Of a stretch of DNA of 64,000 bases, positions 53,262 to 61,589 are shown piece after piece. Positions within the stretch are counted from its first letter, which is position 1, and each line of letters opens with the position of its first letter. The translations under genes and the position numbers were made by a program. The stretch is from Gordonia alkanivorans NBRC 16433 (GTDB taxonomy: Bacteria; Actinomycetota; Actinomycetes; Mycobacteriales; Mycobacteriaceae): assembly GCF_000225505.1 (NCBI RefSeq), contig NZ_BACI01000067.1:1-64000 (forward strand), written 5' to 3'. Under the pieces are notes generated by a model. The model worked only from the letters and a program-made list of their open reading frames with translations, searched no databases and had not been told where the DNA came from.

Positions 53262-53591
53262 GGATGGAGCCTAGTGGGTCGGGGGCGACTCCGGAAGGCG
53301 ACAGGCAGGGGTGAAGGAGTGGCGTACGACGCATGCGGGGCCACCACCTGAGTGTTGCGGAACGATCCGGACTAGGTTGGTACATGGCGCGACACCATGC
53401 GACGGTCCGCCACACCAGAGCGACGCACCACCCCGCGGGGCTCGACCCAGTCGGATCTGCCGCCGGACACCATTCGGTCGGACGCCCGCCGGTCCGGCGC
53501 CAGCCAGTTCGCCCATTCGACAACACCACCCGGGCGCGCGGTGCCCCACGAAGGCAGCCGCGACGAAACCGGTGAAGGACAGGAGTGCACA
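53262..53591. other. 330-base gene-free stretch before lpdA
   Basis: This segment separates the gamma-glutamylcyclotransferase start from lpdA. The reading frame of lpdA stays open back to 53397, but that part has no conserved sequence and lies before a good ribosome site, so I treat it as leader. No clear promoter hexamers, palindromes or small gene were recognised. Confidence 0.6.
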
Positions 53592-54995
53592 GTGACCAGG
53601 ATCGTCATCATCGGCGGTGGACCAGCGGGCTATGAGGCGGCACTCGCCGCGGCCGCCTACGGCGCCGACATCACGGTGATCGATTCGGACGGCATCGGTG
53701 GGGCCTGCGTGCTGTGGGACTGTGTCCCGTCGAAGACGTTCATCGCCTCCACCGGCATCCGTACCGAGGTTCGTCGTGCCGTGGACCTCGGCATCAACCT
53801 CAAGACCGACGACACCCTGGTCACCCTCCCGCAGATCCACCAGCGCGTGCGCGACCTCGCCTTCGCCCAGTCCGCCGACATCAAGTCGCGACTCGTGAGC
53901 GAGGGCGTCAAGCTGGTCTCCGGTACCGCCGTCCTCGACGAGACCCAGGTCGGCCTCTCGACCCACAGTGTTCTCGCGACCCTGGCCGACGGCAGCACCC
54001 AGCGCTTCGACGGCGACGTCGTGCTCATCGCGACCGGCGCGTCGCCGCGCATCCTGCCCGACGCCCAGCCCGACGGCGAACGCATCCTCACCTGGCGCCA
54101 GCTCTACGACCTCGAGGAACTGCCCGAGCATCTCGTGGTCATCGGTTCGGGTGTCACCGGCGCCGAGTTCGTCCACGCCTACACCGAACTCGGTGTGAAG
54201 GTGACTCTGGTGTCGAGCCGCGACCGCGTCCTCCCGCACGAGGACGAGGACGCGGCCCTGGTGCTCGAGGACGCGCTCGCCGAACGCGGCGTCGAACTCG
54301 TCAAGCACGCCCGCGCCGACAAGGTCGTCCGCGACGGCGACACCGTCACCGCCCATCTCGCCGACGGGTCCGCGGTCACCGGTAGCCACGTGCTGATGAC
54401 CGTCGGTTCGATCCCCAACACCGCGAACCTCGAACTCGAGCGGGCCGGTGTCGAGGTCGACAAGGGCGGCTACATCCAGGTGGACCGGGTGTCGCGGACC
54501 TCGGTGCCGGGCATCTACGCCGCCGGCGACTGCACCGGCCTGCTGCCGCTGGCCTCGGTGGCCGCCATGCAGGGCCGCATCGCGGTGTACCACGCACTGG
54601 GTGAGGGCGTCAGCCCCATCAAGCTGAAAACCGTTGCGTCGGCGATCTTCACGCGTCCCGAGATCGCCACCGTCGGGGTGTCGCAGAAGGCCATCGACGC
54701 CGGCGAGTACCCCGCCCGCACCGTGATGCTGCCGCTGGCGACCAACCCGCGCGCCAAGATGAGCGGTCTGCGACGCGGTTTCGTGAAGATCTTCTGCCGC
54801 CCCGCCACCGGCGTGGTCATCGGTGGTGTCGCGGTTGCCCCCAACGCCTCCGAGCTCATCCTCCCGCTCGCCCTCGCGGTGCAGAACAAACTGACGGTCG
54901 GCGATCTCGCACAGACCTTCTCGGTGTACCCGTCGCTGTCCGGGTCGATCACCGAGGCGGCGCGTCAGCTCGTCCGTCACGACGATCTGGACTGA
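53592..54995 (+). CDS. lpdA: NAD(P)H-quinone/disulfide oxidoreductase LpdA-like
   Basis: 467 residues of the pyridine-nucleotide disulfide oxidoreductase family: FAD motif RIVIIGGGPAGYEAALAAAA, NAD motif HLVVIGSGVTGAEFVHAYTELG, and second FAD site GIYAAGDCTGLLPLASVAAMQGR. M. tuberculosis LpdA (Rv3303c) has only one Cys here and acts as quinone reductase; this protein has the CVLWDC (C-x4-C) redox pair of true disulfide reductases. The GTG at 53592 has AGGAG 11 bases upstream. The dimer His-Glu pair is not seen as HxxxxE, so activity on lipoamide is doubtful. Confidence 0.88.
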   Translation: MTRIVIIGGGPAGYEAALAAAAYGADITVIDSDGIGGACVLWDCVPSKTFIASTGIRTEVRRAVDLGINLKTDDTLVTLPQIHQRVRDLAFAQSADIKSRLVSEGVKLVSGTAVLDETQVGLSTHSVLATLADGSTQRFDGDVVLIATGASPRILPDAQPDGERILTWRQLYDLEELPEHLVVIGSGVTGAEFVHAYTELGVKVTLVSSRDRVLPHEDEDAALVLEDALAERGVELVKHARADKVVRDGDTVTAHLADGSAVTGSHVLMTVGSIPNTANLELERAGVEVDKGGYIQVDRVSRTSVPGIYAAGDCTGLLPLASVAAMQGRIAVYHALGEGVSPIKLKTVASAIFTRPEIATVGVSQKAIDAGEYPARTVMLPLATNPRAKMSGLRRGFVKIFCRPATGVVIGGVAVAPNASELILPLALAVQNKLTVGDLAQTFSVYPSLSGSITEAARQLVRHDDLD

Positions 54996-55078
54996 CAACC
55001 GGCGGGCCCCCTCGATCACGGTAGGGTCGTCGAGAATCCGCCCGGGACCGGGCACACCGCGACGTGGGGGGAGATGTC

Positions 55079-56401
55079 GTGACAGGACCGTTCGCCCAGA
55101 ACAACCGGGGCGTGTCGAACGCCCCGTCCTTCGGCGGCGGACGCACCGACTGGGCCGGCATGGGCATCGACGAGATCATCGACACCCTCCGCACCATGAA
55201 GCCCGGCCAGGCGGCCGGTGACGTCGAGACGATCCTCAAGGCGATCGACGCGGTGCGCCGTGCGTCGGAGCGGATGGCGGCGATGTTCGGCGACGACCTG
55301 CGCGGCCTCGCCTCCGACACCGCCCTCGAGGCGGGGAAATCGTTGTCCGACGCCATGCAGCGGAGTGTGGAGACGGCGACCGTCGTCGGTGAGGCCCTGC
55401 GCAGCGCAGTCGGGATCGTCGGTGCGACACGGGATCAAGAAGGTCGGCTGCGTGAGCTGCAGCAGCATCTCCGCGAGAATCCCGAGGACGCGCCGACGGT
55501 GCGGTTCGAGGTCGACCGGACCATGTCGGGCACGTACTCGTCCCCGATGCAACGGGTCCAGCATTCGCTTCCCGAGCCCACCGGGCCGGACGACATGGTT
55601 CGCGGAGTGGGTGGCATGTCGGCAGCCGGAGTCGGCTCGGGTTCGGGTTCCGAGGCACCCCGGGGGCAGGCCGCGAACACCGTCGACGCCGGGGACTTCG
55701 GCCGTTCCGGTGGCGGTGCGATCCCAGTCGCGACCACCGGGGCGGCTCCGGGACCGGCGGGCGGCGGACCCACCCCGGTGACTCCGGTGTCCTCGTCCTC
55801 GTCGTCGTCGGGATCGTCCGGCCGCGGGGGTGCCGACGACCCCGACGGTCTTCTCCGCGGCGGCCGGGGCACCCCGGGAAGCGGCACGCACGGTCTCGCC
55901 GACTCCGGACGATCGGGAACCGGGAACGAATCCCGTTCCGGGGGAGCAGGTTCCGGGTCGGGATTAGGCCCAGTGCCGAGCCCGGTCGTCGGACCACTCC
56001 CGCTGTCGACGTCGGCGCCGGGTGTTGCGACGCCCACGGCGTCGACGCCGCCCGCCGCGAGCGCTGCCGCACCGCGTGCCGGGATCACACCACCGGTGGG
56101 TCCCGCCGGCGCGCCGCCGACAGGCCGCCGACCCGGGGCCGAGAACGACGACCAGCACAAAGCCGCACCCTATCTGCACAATCGTGAGCACGGCGCGGAG
56201 ATCGTCGGCGATCTGCCGCTCGTCGGGCCGCCGGTCATCGGCGACTGGATTCCCCGCCCGGCCTCGCCCCTGTCCGAGACCCCGGCTTTCCGGCCGACGC
56301 CGGGGGAGGTGCTCACCCCGTCGGATCGTTCGCCGGGCACCTCCGACACGCGCACCGACGGCGACGAATCGTCGCCGAACACGCGGGGCCGGACATGCTG
56401 A
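55079..56401 (+). CDS. PPE/ESX-substrate-like protein with Gly/Pro/Ser-rich tail
   Basis: 440 residues. The N-terminal ~160 are helical (IDEIIDTLRTMKPGQAAGDVETILKAIDAVRRASERM and later helices), reminiscent of PPE or WXG-like type VII substrates; the remaining ~280 are Gly, Ser, Pro and Ala rich and probably disordered. No signal peptide. The GTG at 55079 follows GGGGGAGAT. Overlaps the next gene by seven bases. Exact family not recognised. Confidence 0.65.
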   Translation: MTGPFAQNNRGVSNAPSFGGGRTDWAGMGIDEIIDTLRTMKPGQAAGDVETILKAIDAVRRASERMAAMFGDDLRGLASDTALEAGKSLSDAMQRSVETATVVGEALRSAVGIVGATRDQEGRLRELQQHLRENPEDAPTVRFEVDRTMSGTYSSPMQRVQHSLPEPTGPDDMVRGVGGMSAAGVGSGSGSEAPRGQAANTVDAGDFGRSGGGAIPVATTGAAPGPAGGGPTPVTPVSSSSSSSGSSGRGGADDPDGLLRGGRGTPGSGTHGLADSGRSGTGNESRSGGAGSGSGLGPVPSPVVGPLPLSTSAPGVATPTASTPPAASAAAPRAGITPPVGPAGAPPTGRRPGAENDDQHKAAPYLHNREHGAEIVGDLPLVGPPVIGDWIPRPASPLSETPAFRPTPGEVLTPSDRSPGTSDTRTDGDESSPNTRGRTC

Positions 56402-56835
56402 GCCGGGTCGACCGGCTGCCCGGGGGTGTCGCCCGGCTGGCCTCCGCCGTACCCGACGAGGACATCGTCCGGTGCCTGCACCTCCTCGTCGCCACGGTGA
56501 TGGACGTCACGGGCGCGTCGACGCCCGAGATCCGCGACGTGATCCGGCAATGGCGGCAGCAGGGAAGTGCCGACCCGGCGGGTGTGGGCGCGTTGAGAGT
56601 GGTCGCCGCGCAACAGGATTTCGACTCGTTCGCGCACCAGCGGCGCGGCGACGTCGACGCCCAGCTGGACAGCTTCCGGCGGGCCCGGGCTCTCGACTGT
56701 GTCCTCGCCGCCATGTCGGTGTCGACGACGGCCGAGGCTCCGCGAACGGCCCTGCGGGAGGCGGCCTACGAGGCTGCCGCGGCCCTCGGCGGCAGTGCGG
56801 GCGTCGTCGGCGTCCTTGCCGATTTCGTCGTCTGA
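56395..56835 (+). CDS. Helical protein paired with the PPE-like gene
   Basis: 146 residues, mostly helix, Ala- and Arg-rich (RVDRLPGGVARLASAVPDEDIVRCLHLLVATVMDV; DAQLDSFRRARALDCVLAAMSV). Cytosolic by appearance. Translational overlap with the upstream gene suggests it is a partner or chaperone of that protein. No known motif. Confidence 0.6.
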   Translation: MLSRVDRLPGGVARLASAVPDEDIVRCLHLLVATVMDVTGASTPEIRDVIRQWRQQGSADPAGVGALRVVAAQQDFDSFAHQRRGDVDAQLDSFRRARALDCVLAAMSVSTTAEAPRTALREAAYEAAAALGGSAGVVGVLADFVV

Positions 56836-56854
56836 ATCACGCCGGACCGGTGAA

Positions 56855-58363
56855 TCACGCCAGACCGAAGCTGTGCTCGACGGCCCGGTTCCACTCGGCG
56901 TACAGGCGGTCCCGTTCCTCCTCGGCCATGGTCGGCTTCCACCGCTTGTCCTCGGCCCAGTTGGCGCGGATGTCGTCCTCGCTCTCCCAGAACCCCACGG
57001 CCAGACCGGCGGCGTAGGCCGCGCCCAGCGCGGTGGTCTCGTTGACCACGGGTCGCACGACCGGGACGTCGAGGATGTCGGCCTGGAACTGCATGAGCAA
57101 TTCGTTGACCACCATCCCGCCGTCGACCTTGAGCGTGGACAGCTCCATCCCGGCGTCGGCCTGCATCGCCTCGATGACCTCGCGGGTCTGGAAGGCGCTG
57201 GCCTCCAGCGCAGCTCGGGCCAGGTGGCCCTTGTTGACGAAGCGGGTCAGGCCGACGATCACGCCGCGGGCATCCGAACGCCAGCGCGGCGCGAACAGAC
57301 CGGAGAACGCCGGGACGAAGTATGCGCCGCCGTTGTCGTCGACCTCCGCGGCCAGCCTCTCGACATCCGCCGCCTCCGAGAAGAGACCGAGATTGTCTCG
57401 CAGCCACTGGATGAGCGATCCGGTCACGGCGATCGACCCTTCGAGCGCATACCGCGCCTCCTGGTCGCCGATGCGGTAGCAGACCGTCGTCAGCAGGCCG
57501 TGCTCGCTGAAGACCGGCTCGGTGCCGGTGTTGAGCAACAGGAAGTTCCCGGTCCCGTAGGTGTTCTTGGCCTCGCCGGGGTTCAGACAGGCCTGACCGA
57601 AGGTGGCGGCCTGCTGGTCGCCGAGGATACCGGTCAGGGGGACGCCGGGCAGTGGGCCGTTGCCGCGCAGCGAGCCGAATTCGCCGGACGAGCTGCGGAT
57701 CTCGGGCAGCATGGACATCGGGATGCCCATCTCCGCGCAGATCTCCTCATCCCAACTCAACGTCCGCAGATCCATGAGCATGGTGCGTGAGGCGTTGGTG
57801 ACGTCGGTGACGTGCTGCCCGCCGTCGACACCGCCGGTCATGTTCCACGCGATCCAGGAATCCATTGTGCCGAAGCACAATTCACCAGCCTCGGCGCGCT
57901 CGCGCAGACCGTCGACGTTGTCGAGCAGCCAGCGGATCTTGGGCCCGGCGAAGTAGGTGGACAGCGGGAGACCGGTGCGTTCGCGGAAACGGTCGTCGCC
58001 CACGTCGCCCGCGAGTTCCCTGCACACGTCGCCGGTGCGGGTGTCCTGCCAGACGATCGCGTTGTGGACCGGCTTCCCGGACTCGCGGTCCCAGATCACC
58101 GTGGTCTCGCGCTGATTGGTGATGCCGCAGGCGACTATGTCCCTGGCGGTCAACTCGGCCGAGGCCAGCGCGGCAGCACCCACGCGGCGGGTGTTGCGCC
58201 AGATCTCGGCGGCGTCGTGTTCGACCCAGCCGGCCCGCGGGAAGATCTGCTCGTGTTCGAGTTGTTCGACGCCGACGACGCGTCCCTGGTGGTCGAAGAT
58301 CATCGCCCGGGTGGAGGTGGTCCCCTGGTCGATCGCCGCCACGTATTTGCCTGAACTGCCCAC
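56855..58363 (-). CDS. glpK: Glycerol kinase
   Basis: 502 residues. Phosphorylates glycerol to glycerol 3-phosphate. ATP site [66 protein letters not shown] (family signature 2). The GTG at 58363 gives [12 protein letters not shown]; a TTG at 58402 is unlikely. Divergent from glpD over 54 bases. Confidence 0.96.
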   Translation of the reverse strand: MGSSGKYVAAIDQGTTSTRAMIFDHQGRVVGVEQLEHEQIFPRAGWVEHDAAEIWRNTRRVGAAALASAELTARDIVACGITNQRETTVIWDRESGKPVHNAIVWQDTRTGDVCRELAGDVGDDRFRERTGLPLSTYFAGPKIRWLLDNVDGLRERAEAGELCFGTMDSWIAWNMTGGVDGGQHVTDVTNASRTMLMDLRTLSWDEEICAEMGIPMSMLPEIRSSSGEFGSLRGNGPLPGVPLTGILGDQQAATFGQACLNPGEAKNTYGTGNFLLLNTGTEPVFSEHGLLTTVCYRIGDQEARYALEGSIAVTGSLIQWLRDNLGLFSEAADVERLAAEVDDNGGAYFVPAFSGLFAPRWRSDARGVIVGLTRFVNKGHLARAALEASAFQTREVIEAMQADAGMELSTLKVDGGMVVNELLMQFQADILDVPVVRPVVNETTALGAAYAAGLAVGFWESEDDIRANWAEDKRWKPTMAEEERDRLYAEWNRAVEHSFGLA

Positions 58364-58403
58364 GCCGTCAGTGTCGCACGCTGTGGTGCGGCCCGAGATC
58401 AAT

Positions 58404-58417
58404 TAGGCTCGGCGAAC
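58404..58417 (+). promoter_or_regulatory. -10 element of glpD
   Basis: TAGGCT (58404-58409) followed by eight bases and the ATG at 58418, again consistent with a leaderless message. Confidence 0.38.
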
Positions 58418-60160
58418 ATGAACACCGAGTTCAACCCGGACCGGCCGGCGGACATGGGCCCGCTCTACCGAGCCGAAGCGTGGCGGCGGCTCGGAGAAGA
58501 ACAGTTCGACGTGGTCGTGATCGGCGGCGGGGTGGTCGGCGTAGGTGCCGCACTCGACGCCGCCACGCGCGGTCTGCGGGTGGCGCTGGTCGAGGCCCGC
58601 GACATCGCCTCGGGCACGTCGAGCCGGTCGTCGAAGATGTTCCACGGTGGCCTGCGCTACCTGGAACAACTCGAATTCGGGCTGGTGCGTGAGGCACTCA
58701 AGGAGCGCGAGCTCTCACTACGGCTGCTGGCCCCGCACCTCGTGAAACCCCTGCCGTTCCTCTATCCGCTGACGCAGCGGGTCTGGGAACGGCCGTATGT
58801 CGCGGCGGGGATCTTTCTCTACGACCGCATGGGCGGCGCCAAATCGGTGCCCGGGCAGAAGCATGTGACCCGTTCGGGTGCCCTCCGCGTGGCGCCCGCG
58901 CTCAAGCGCAGCTCGCTCATCGGTGGAATCCGGTACTACGACACGGTTGTCGACGACGCGCGGCACAGTCTCACGGTGGCCCGTACCGCGGCCAACTATG
59001 GCGCGGTCATCCGCACCTCGACGCAGGTGATCGGTTTCCTCCGCGAATCCGACCGTGTCCTCGGCGTTCGCGTGCGCGACACCGAGAACGGCGACGTCAC
59101 CGAGGTGCGCGCCCACTGCGTCATCAACGCCGCCGGGGTGTGGACCGACGAGGTGCAGGCGTTGTCCAAGCAGCGCGGGCACTTCAAGGTGCGCGCGTCG
59201 AAGGGTGTGCACATCGTGGTGCCGCGCGACCGGATCGTCAGCGAGACCGCGATCATCCTGCGCACCGCCAACTCGGTGCTGTTCGTCATCCCGTGGGAGA
59301 CGCACTGGATCATCGGCACCACCGACACCGACTGGAACCTCGACCTCGCGCATCCGGCCGCCACCCGGGCGGACATCGACTACATCCTGGAACGCGTCAA
59401 CGAGGTGCTGGTCACCAAGCTGAACCACGACGACATCGAGGGCGTCTACGCCGGTTTGCGACCGCTGCTGGCGGGCGAGGACGACGAGACGTCGAAGCTC
59501 TCGCGTGAGCATGCCGTCGCCACCGTGGCACCGGGTCTGGTGTCGATCGCGGGTGGCAAGTACACCACCTACCGGGTCATGGCCGCCGACGCCGTCGACG
59601 CGTGCAACGACTTCATTCCCACCCGGGTGGCGCCGTCGATCACCGAGCGGGTGCCGCTGCTCGGTGCGGACGGATACTTCGCGCTGATCAACCAGTGCGA
59701 ACATCTCGGGGAGCGATACGGCCTGCACCCGTACCGGGTTCGGCGACTGCTCAACCGCTACGGCTCGCTGATCGACGACGTGCTCTACTACGCGCAGGAG
59801 GACAGGTCGCTGCTCGCACCGCTGGCCGCCGCGCCGCAGTATCTGCGCGTCGAAGTGGTGTACGCAGCGGTCGCCGAGGCCGCGCTCCATCTCGAGGACG
59901 TGCTGGCCCGGCGCACCCGGATCGCGATCGAGTACTCGCACCGCGGCGTCGACTGCGCCGGCGAGGTCGCCGATCTGCTCGCACCCCTTCTCGGGTGGAC
60001 CACCGAGAAGCGCGACTTCGAGGTGGCCAACTACATCGCGCGCGTCGAGGCCGAGGTGGCGTCGCAACAGCAACCCGACGACGATTCCGCCGACGCACTG
60101 CGGGCGGCCGCGCCCGAGGCGCGTTCGGAGATTCTCGAGCCGGTACCCGTCCCGGAGTGA
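58418..60160 (+). CDS. glpD: Aerobic glycerol-3-phosphate dehydrogenase
   Basis: 580 residues. FAD enzyme feeding electrons from glycerol 3-phosphate to the quinone pool and giving dihydroxyacetone phosphate. FAD motif VVVIGGGVVGVGAALDAATRG, SSRSSKMFHGGLRYLEQLEFGLVREAL, IGTTDTDWN, PGLVSIAGGKYTTYRVMAADAVDA. Corresponds to glpD2 (Rv3302c) by memory. Divergent from glpK. Confidence 0.95.
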   Translation: MNTEFNPDRPADMGPLYRAEAWRRLGEEQFDVVVIGGGVVGVGAALDAATRGLRVALVEARDIASGTSSRSSKMFHGGLRYLEQLEFGLVREALKERELSLRLLAPHLVKPLPFLYPLTQRVWERPYVAAGIFLYDRMGGAKSVPGQKHVTRSGALRVAPALKRSSLIGGIRYYDTVVDDARHSLTVARTAANYGAVIRTSTQVIGFLRESDRVLGVRVRDTENGDVTEVRAHCVINAAGVWTDEVQALSKQRGHFKVRASKGVHIVVPRDRIVSETAIILRTANSVLFVIPWETHWIIGTTDTDWNLDLAHPAATRADIDYILERVNEVLVTKLNHDDIEGVYAGLRPLLAGEDDETSKLSREHAVATVAPGLVSIAGGKYTTYRVMAADAVDACNDFIPTRVAPSITERVPLLGADGYFALINQCEHLGERYGLHPYRVRRLLNRYGSLIDDVLYYAQEDRSLLAPLAAAPQYLRVEVVYAAVAEAALHLEDVLARRTRIAIEYSHRGVDCAGEVADLLAPLLGWTTEKRDFEVANYIARVEAEVASQQQPDDDSADALRAAAPEARSEILEPVPVPE

Positions 60161-60276
60161 GATCGCCGGTTTCGCCGGTTCGGTGACATTGTGTTCCGGA
60201 TGAGTGGGCCGTTGGCCTCTGTTCGGTCCGACGTCCCCGAGGCAGGATCGAGGGTGGGGGAGAGAAGGGACTGGTC

Positions 60277-60699
60277 ATGACAGAGACTCCGGTTCAGGTC
60301 CTCGGCCCGCAAGAGGCATGGGAACTACTCGGCTCCGCCGAGCTGGGTCGTATCGCGTTGAGCGTCAACGGTTCACCCGACATCTTCCCCGTCAACTACC
60401 ACGCCGCGGACGGCAAGATCACGCTGCGCACCGGTGAGGGGACGAAACTCTCCGAAGTCGTCGTGAACAACCGCGTGGCGTTCGAGACCGACGCCCACAC
60501 CGACACCGGCGGCTGGAGCGTCGTCGCCAAGGGAACGGCACGCGTTTTGACGTCGTTCGGCGACATCGAGGCGGCCGACAAGCTGCCCCTGCGCCCGTGG
60601 ATCGCGACGGTGAAATACAACTACGTGGAGATCGCCGTCGAGGAGATCACCGCGCGCCGCTTCGAGTTCGGGCCCGAACCCGAGCGCTATCCCGTCTGA
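60277..60699 (+). CDS. Pyridoxamine 5'-phosphate oxidase-fold flavin protein
   Basis: 140 residues of the split-barrel family: ELGRIALSVNGSPDIFPVNYHAADGKITLRTGEGTKLSEVVVNNRVAFETD, then GWSVVAKGTARVL. In mycobacteria these small proteins bind FMN, F420 or related cofactors and often respond to stress; which one applies is not clear. A half-matching DosR-like sequence upstream was rejected as too weak. Followed by repeats. Confidence 0.75.
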   Translation: MTETPVQVLGPQEAWELLGSAELGRIALSVNGSPDIFPVNYHAADGKITLRTGEGTKLSEVVVNNRVAFETDAHTDTGGWSVVAKGTARVLTSFGDIEAADKLPLRPWIATVKYNYVEIAVEEITARRFEFGPEPERYPV

Positions 60700-60703
60700 G
60701 CTC

Positions 60704-60753
60704 CGCAAACCCAGCCGCCATCGCAAACCCAGCCCTTATCCGTGAACCCAGCC
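60704..60753 (+). repeat. Three direct CGCAAACCCAGCC repeats
   Basis: CGCAAACCCAGCC at 60704-60716 and 60722-60734, and the variant CGTGAACCCAGCC at 60741-60753. They begin five bases after the PPOX-type gene. Confidence 0.75.
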
Positions 60754-60796
60754 CACTTGCCGGGGGTGGCTCTACGGAACAGGGCTGGGTTTACGC
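60741..60796. terminator. Hairpin between the PPOX gene and nei2
   Basis: CGTGAACCCAGCCC (60741-60754) pairs with GGGCTGGGTTTACG (60782-60795) over a 27-base loop; 13 of 14 are Watson-Crick pairs and one is G-T. Likely terminator for the converging genes. Confidence 0.42.
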
Positions 60797-60797
60797 A

Positions 60798-61589
60798 TCA
60801 GGTCTGGCAGCGCGGGCACCAGTAGATGGATCGATCGCCGCCGGTCGACGGGATCTCGCCGCGCTTGATGATCGTCGCGCAGCGGCGGCACAGCTGTCCC
60901 TTGCGGCCGTAGACCCACATCCGCCCGTTCGGTGAGGTCTGGCCGGTGGTGGTGCGAGCCGAGCGCATCCGGTTGGCCCACAACAGACGTCGGCTGAGAT
61001 CGACCATCGGACCGAGATCCACCTCGCCGACCGGTCGGGTCGGGAGAACGCCACGCAGATAACAGATCTCGCTGCGGAAGACGTTGCCGACGCCGGCCAT
61101 GAGGCGCTGGTCGAGGAGTGCCGCGCCGATCGTCTGGTCGGGGTCGGCGGCGAGGCGTCGGATCGCCTCCTCGCGGTCGAAGTCGTCGGCCAGCAGGTCC
61201 GGTCCCAGATACGCGAGGGCGGCGTCCGGGTCGGCGAGCAGTTCGAGCGTGCCGAGGTCGAAGCCGACGGCCTCGTGGTCGTCGGTGCGCAGCACGACGC
61301 GCGCCTGATAGGCGGGGCGACGCCACTTCTGGCCCCGGCGATGCACGTGCCAAACGCCCTCCATCTTCAGATGCGAGTGGATGCTGAGCGCGTCGCCCGC
61401 GCCGGGCTCGCTCTCGCCGACGTCGATGAGCAGATGCTTGCCCCTCGATCGGACGGAGACGACGGTCCGTCCCGACAGGTCCGACGTCGCGAGCGACGGG
61501 ATGCGGAACTGCGTCGACGTGAGGGTTCGTCCCTCCAGCCCCTGACGCAGCCGCGCGGCCGCGGCGAAGACGGTGTCGCCCTCAGGCAT
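60798..61589 (-). CDS. nei2: Endonuclease VIII-like DNA glycosylase Nei2
   Basis: 263 residues of the Fpg/Nei family, base-excision glycosylase/AP lyase for oxidised pyrimidines. N-terminal PEGDT supplies the catalytic Pro after Met removal and Glu. SIHSHLKMEGVWHV, AGVGNVFRSEICYLRGVLPTRP and the C-terminal zinc ribbon (CRRC...CPRC) match. The ATG at 61589 overlaps lhr by eight bases. Corresponds to Rv3297 by memory. Confidence 0.92.
   Translation of the reverse strand: MPEGDTVFAAAARLRQGLEGRTLTSTQFRIPSLATSDLSGRTVVSVRSRGKHLLIDVGESEPGAGDALSIHSHLKMEGVWHVHRRGQKWRRPAYQARVVLRTDDHEAVGFDLGTLELLADPDAALAYLGPDLLADDFDREEAIRRLAADPDQTIGAALLDQRLMAGVGNVFRSEICYLRGVLPTRPVGEVDLGPMVDLSRRLLWANRMRSARTTTGQTSPNGRMWVYGRKGQLCRRCATIIKRGEIPSTGGDRSIYWCPRCQT

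Noticed and set aside
60210-60235. DosR-like box upstream of the PPOX-type gene
   Set aside because: Only the right half (GTCCCCGA) fits the TTSGGGACTWWAGTCCCSAA consensus; the left half does not.
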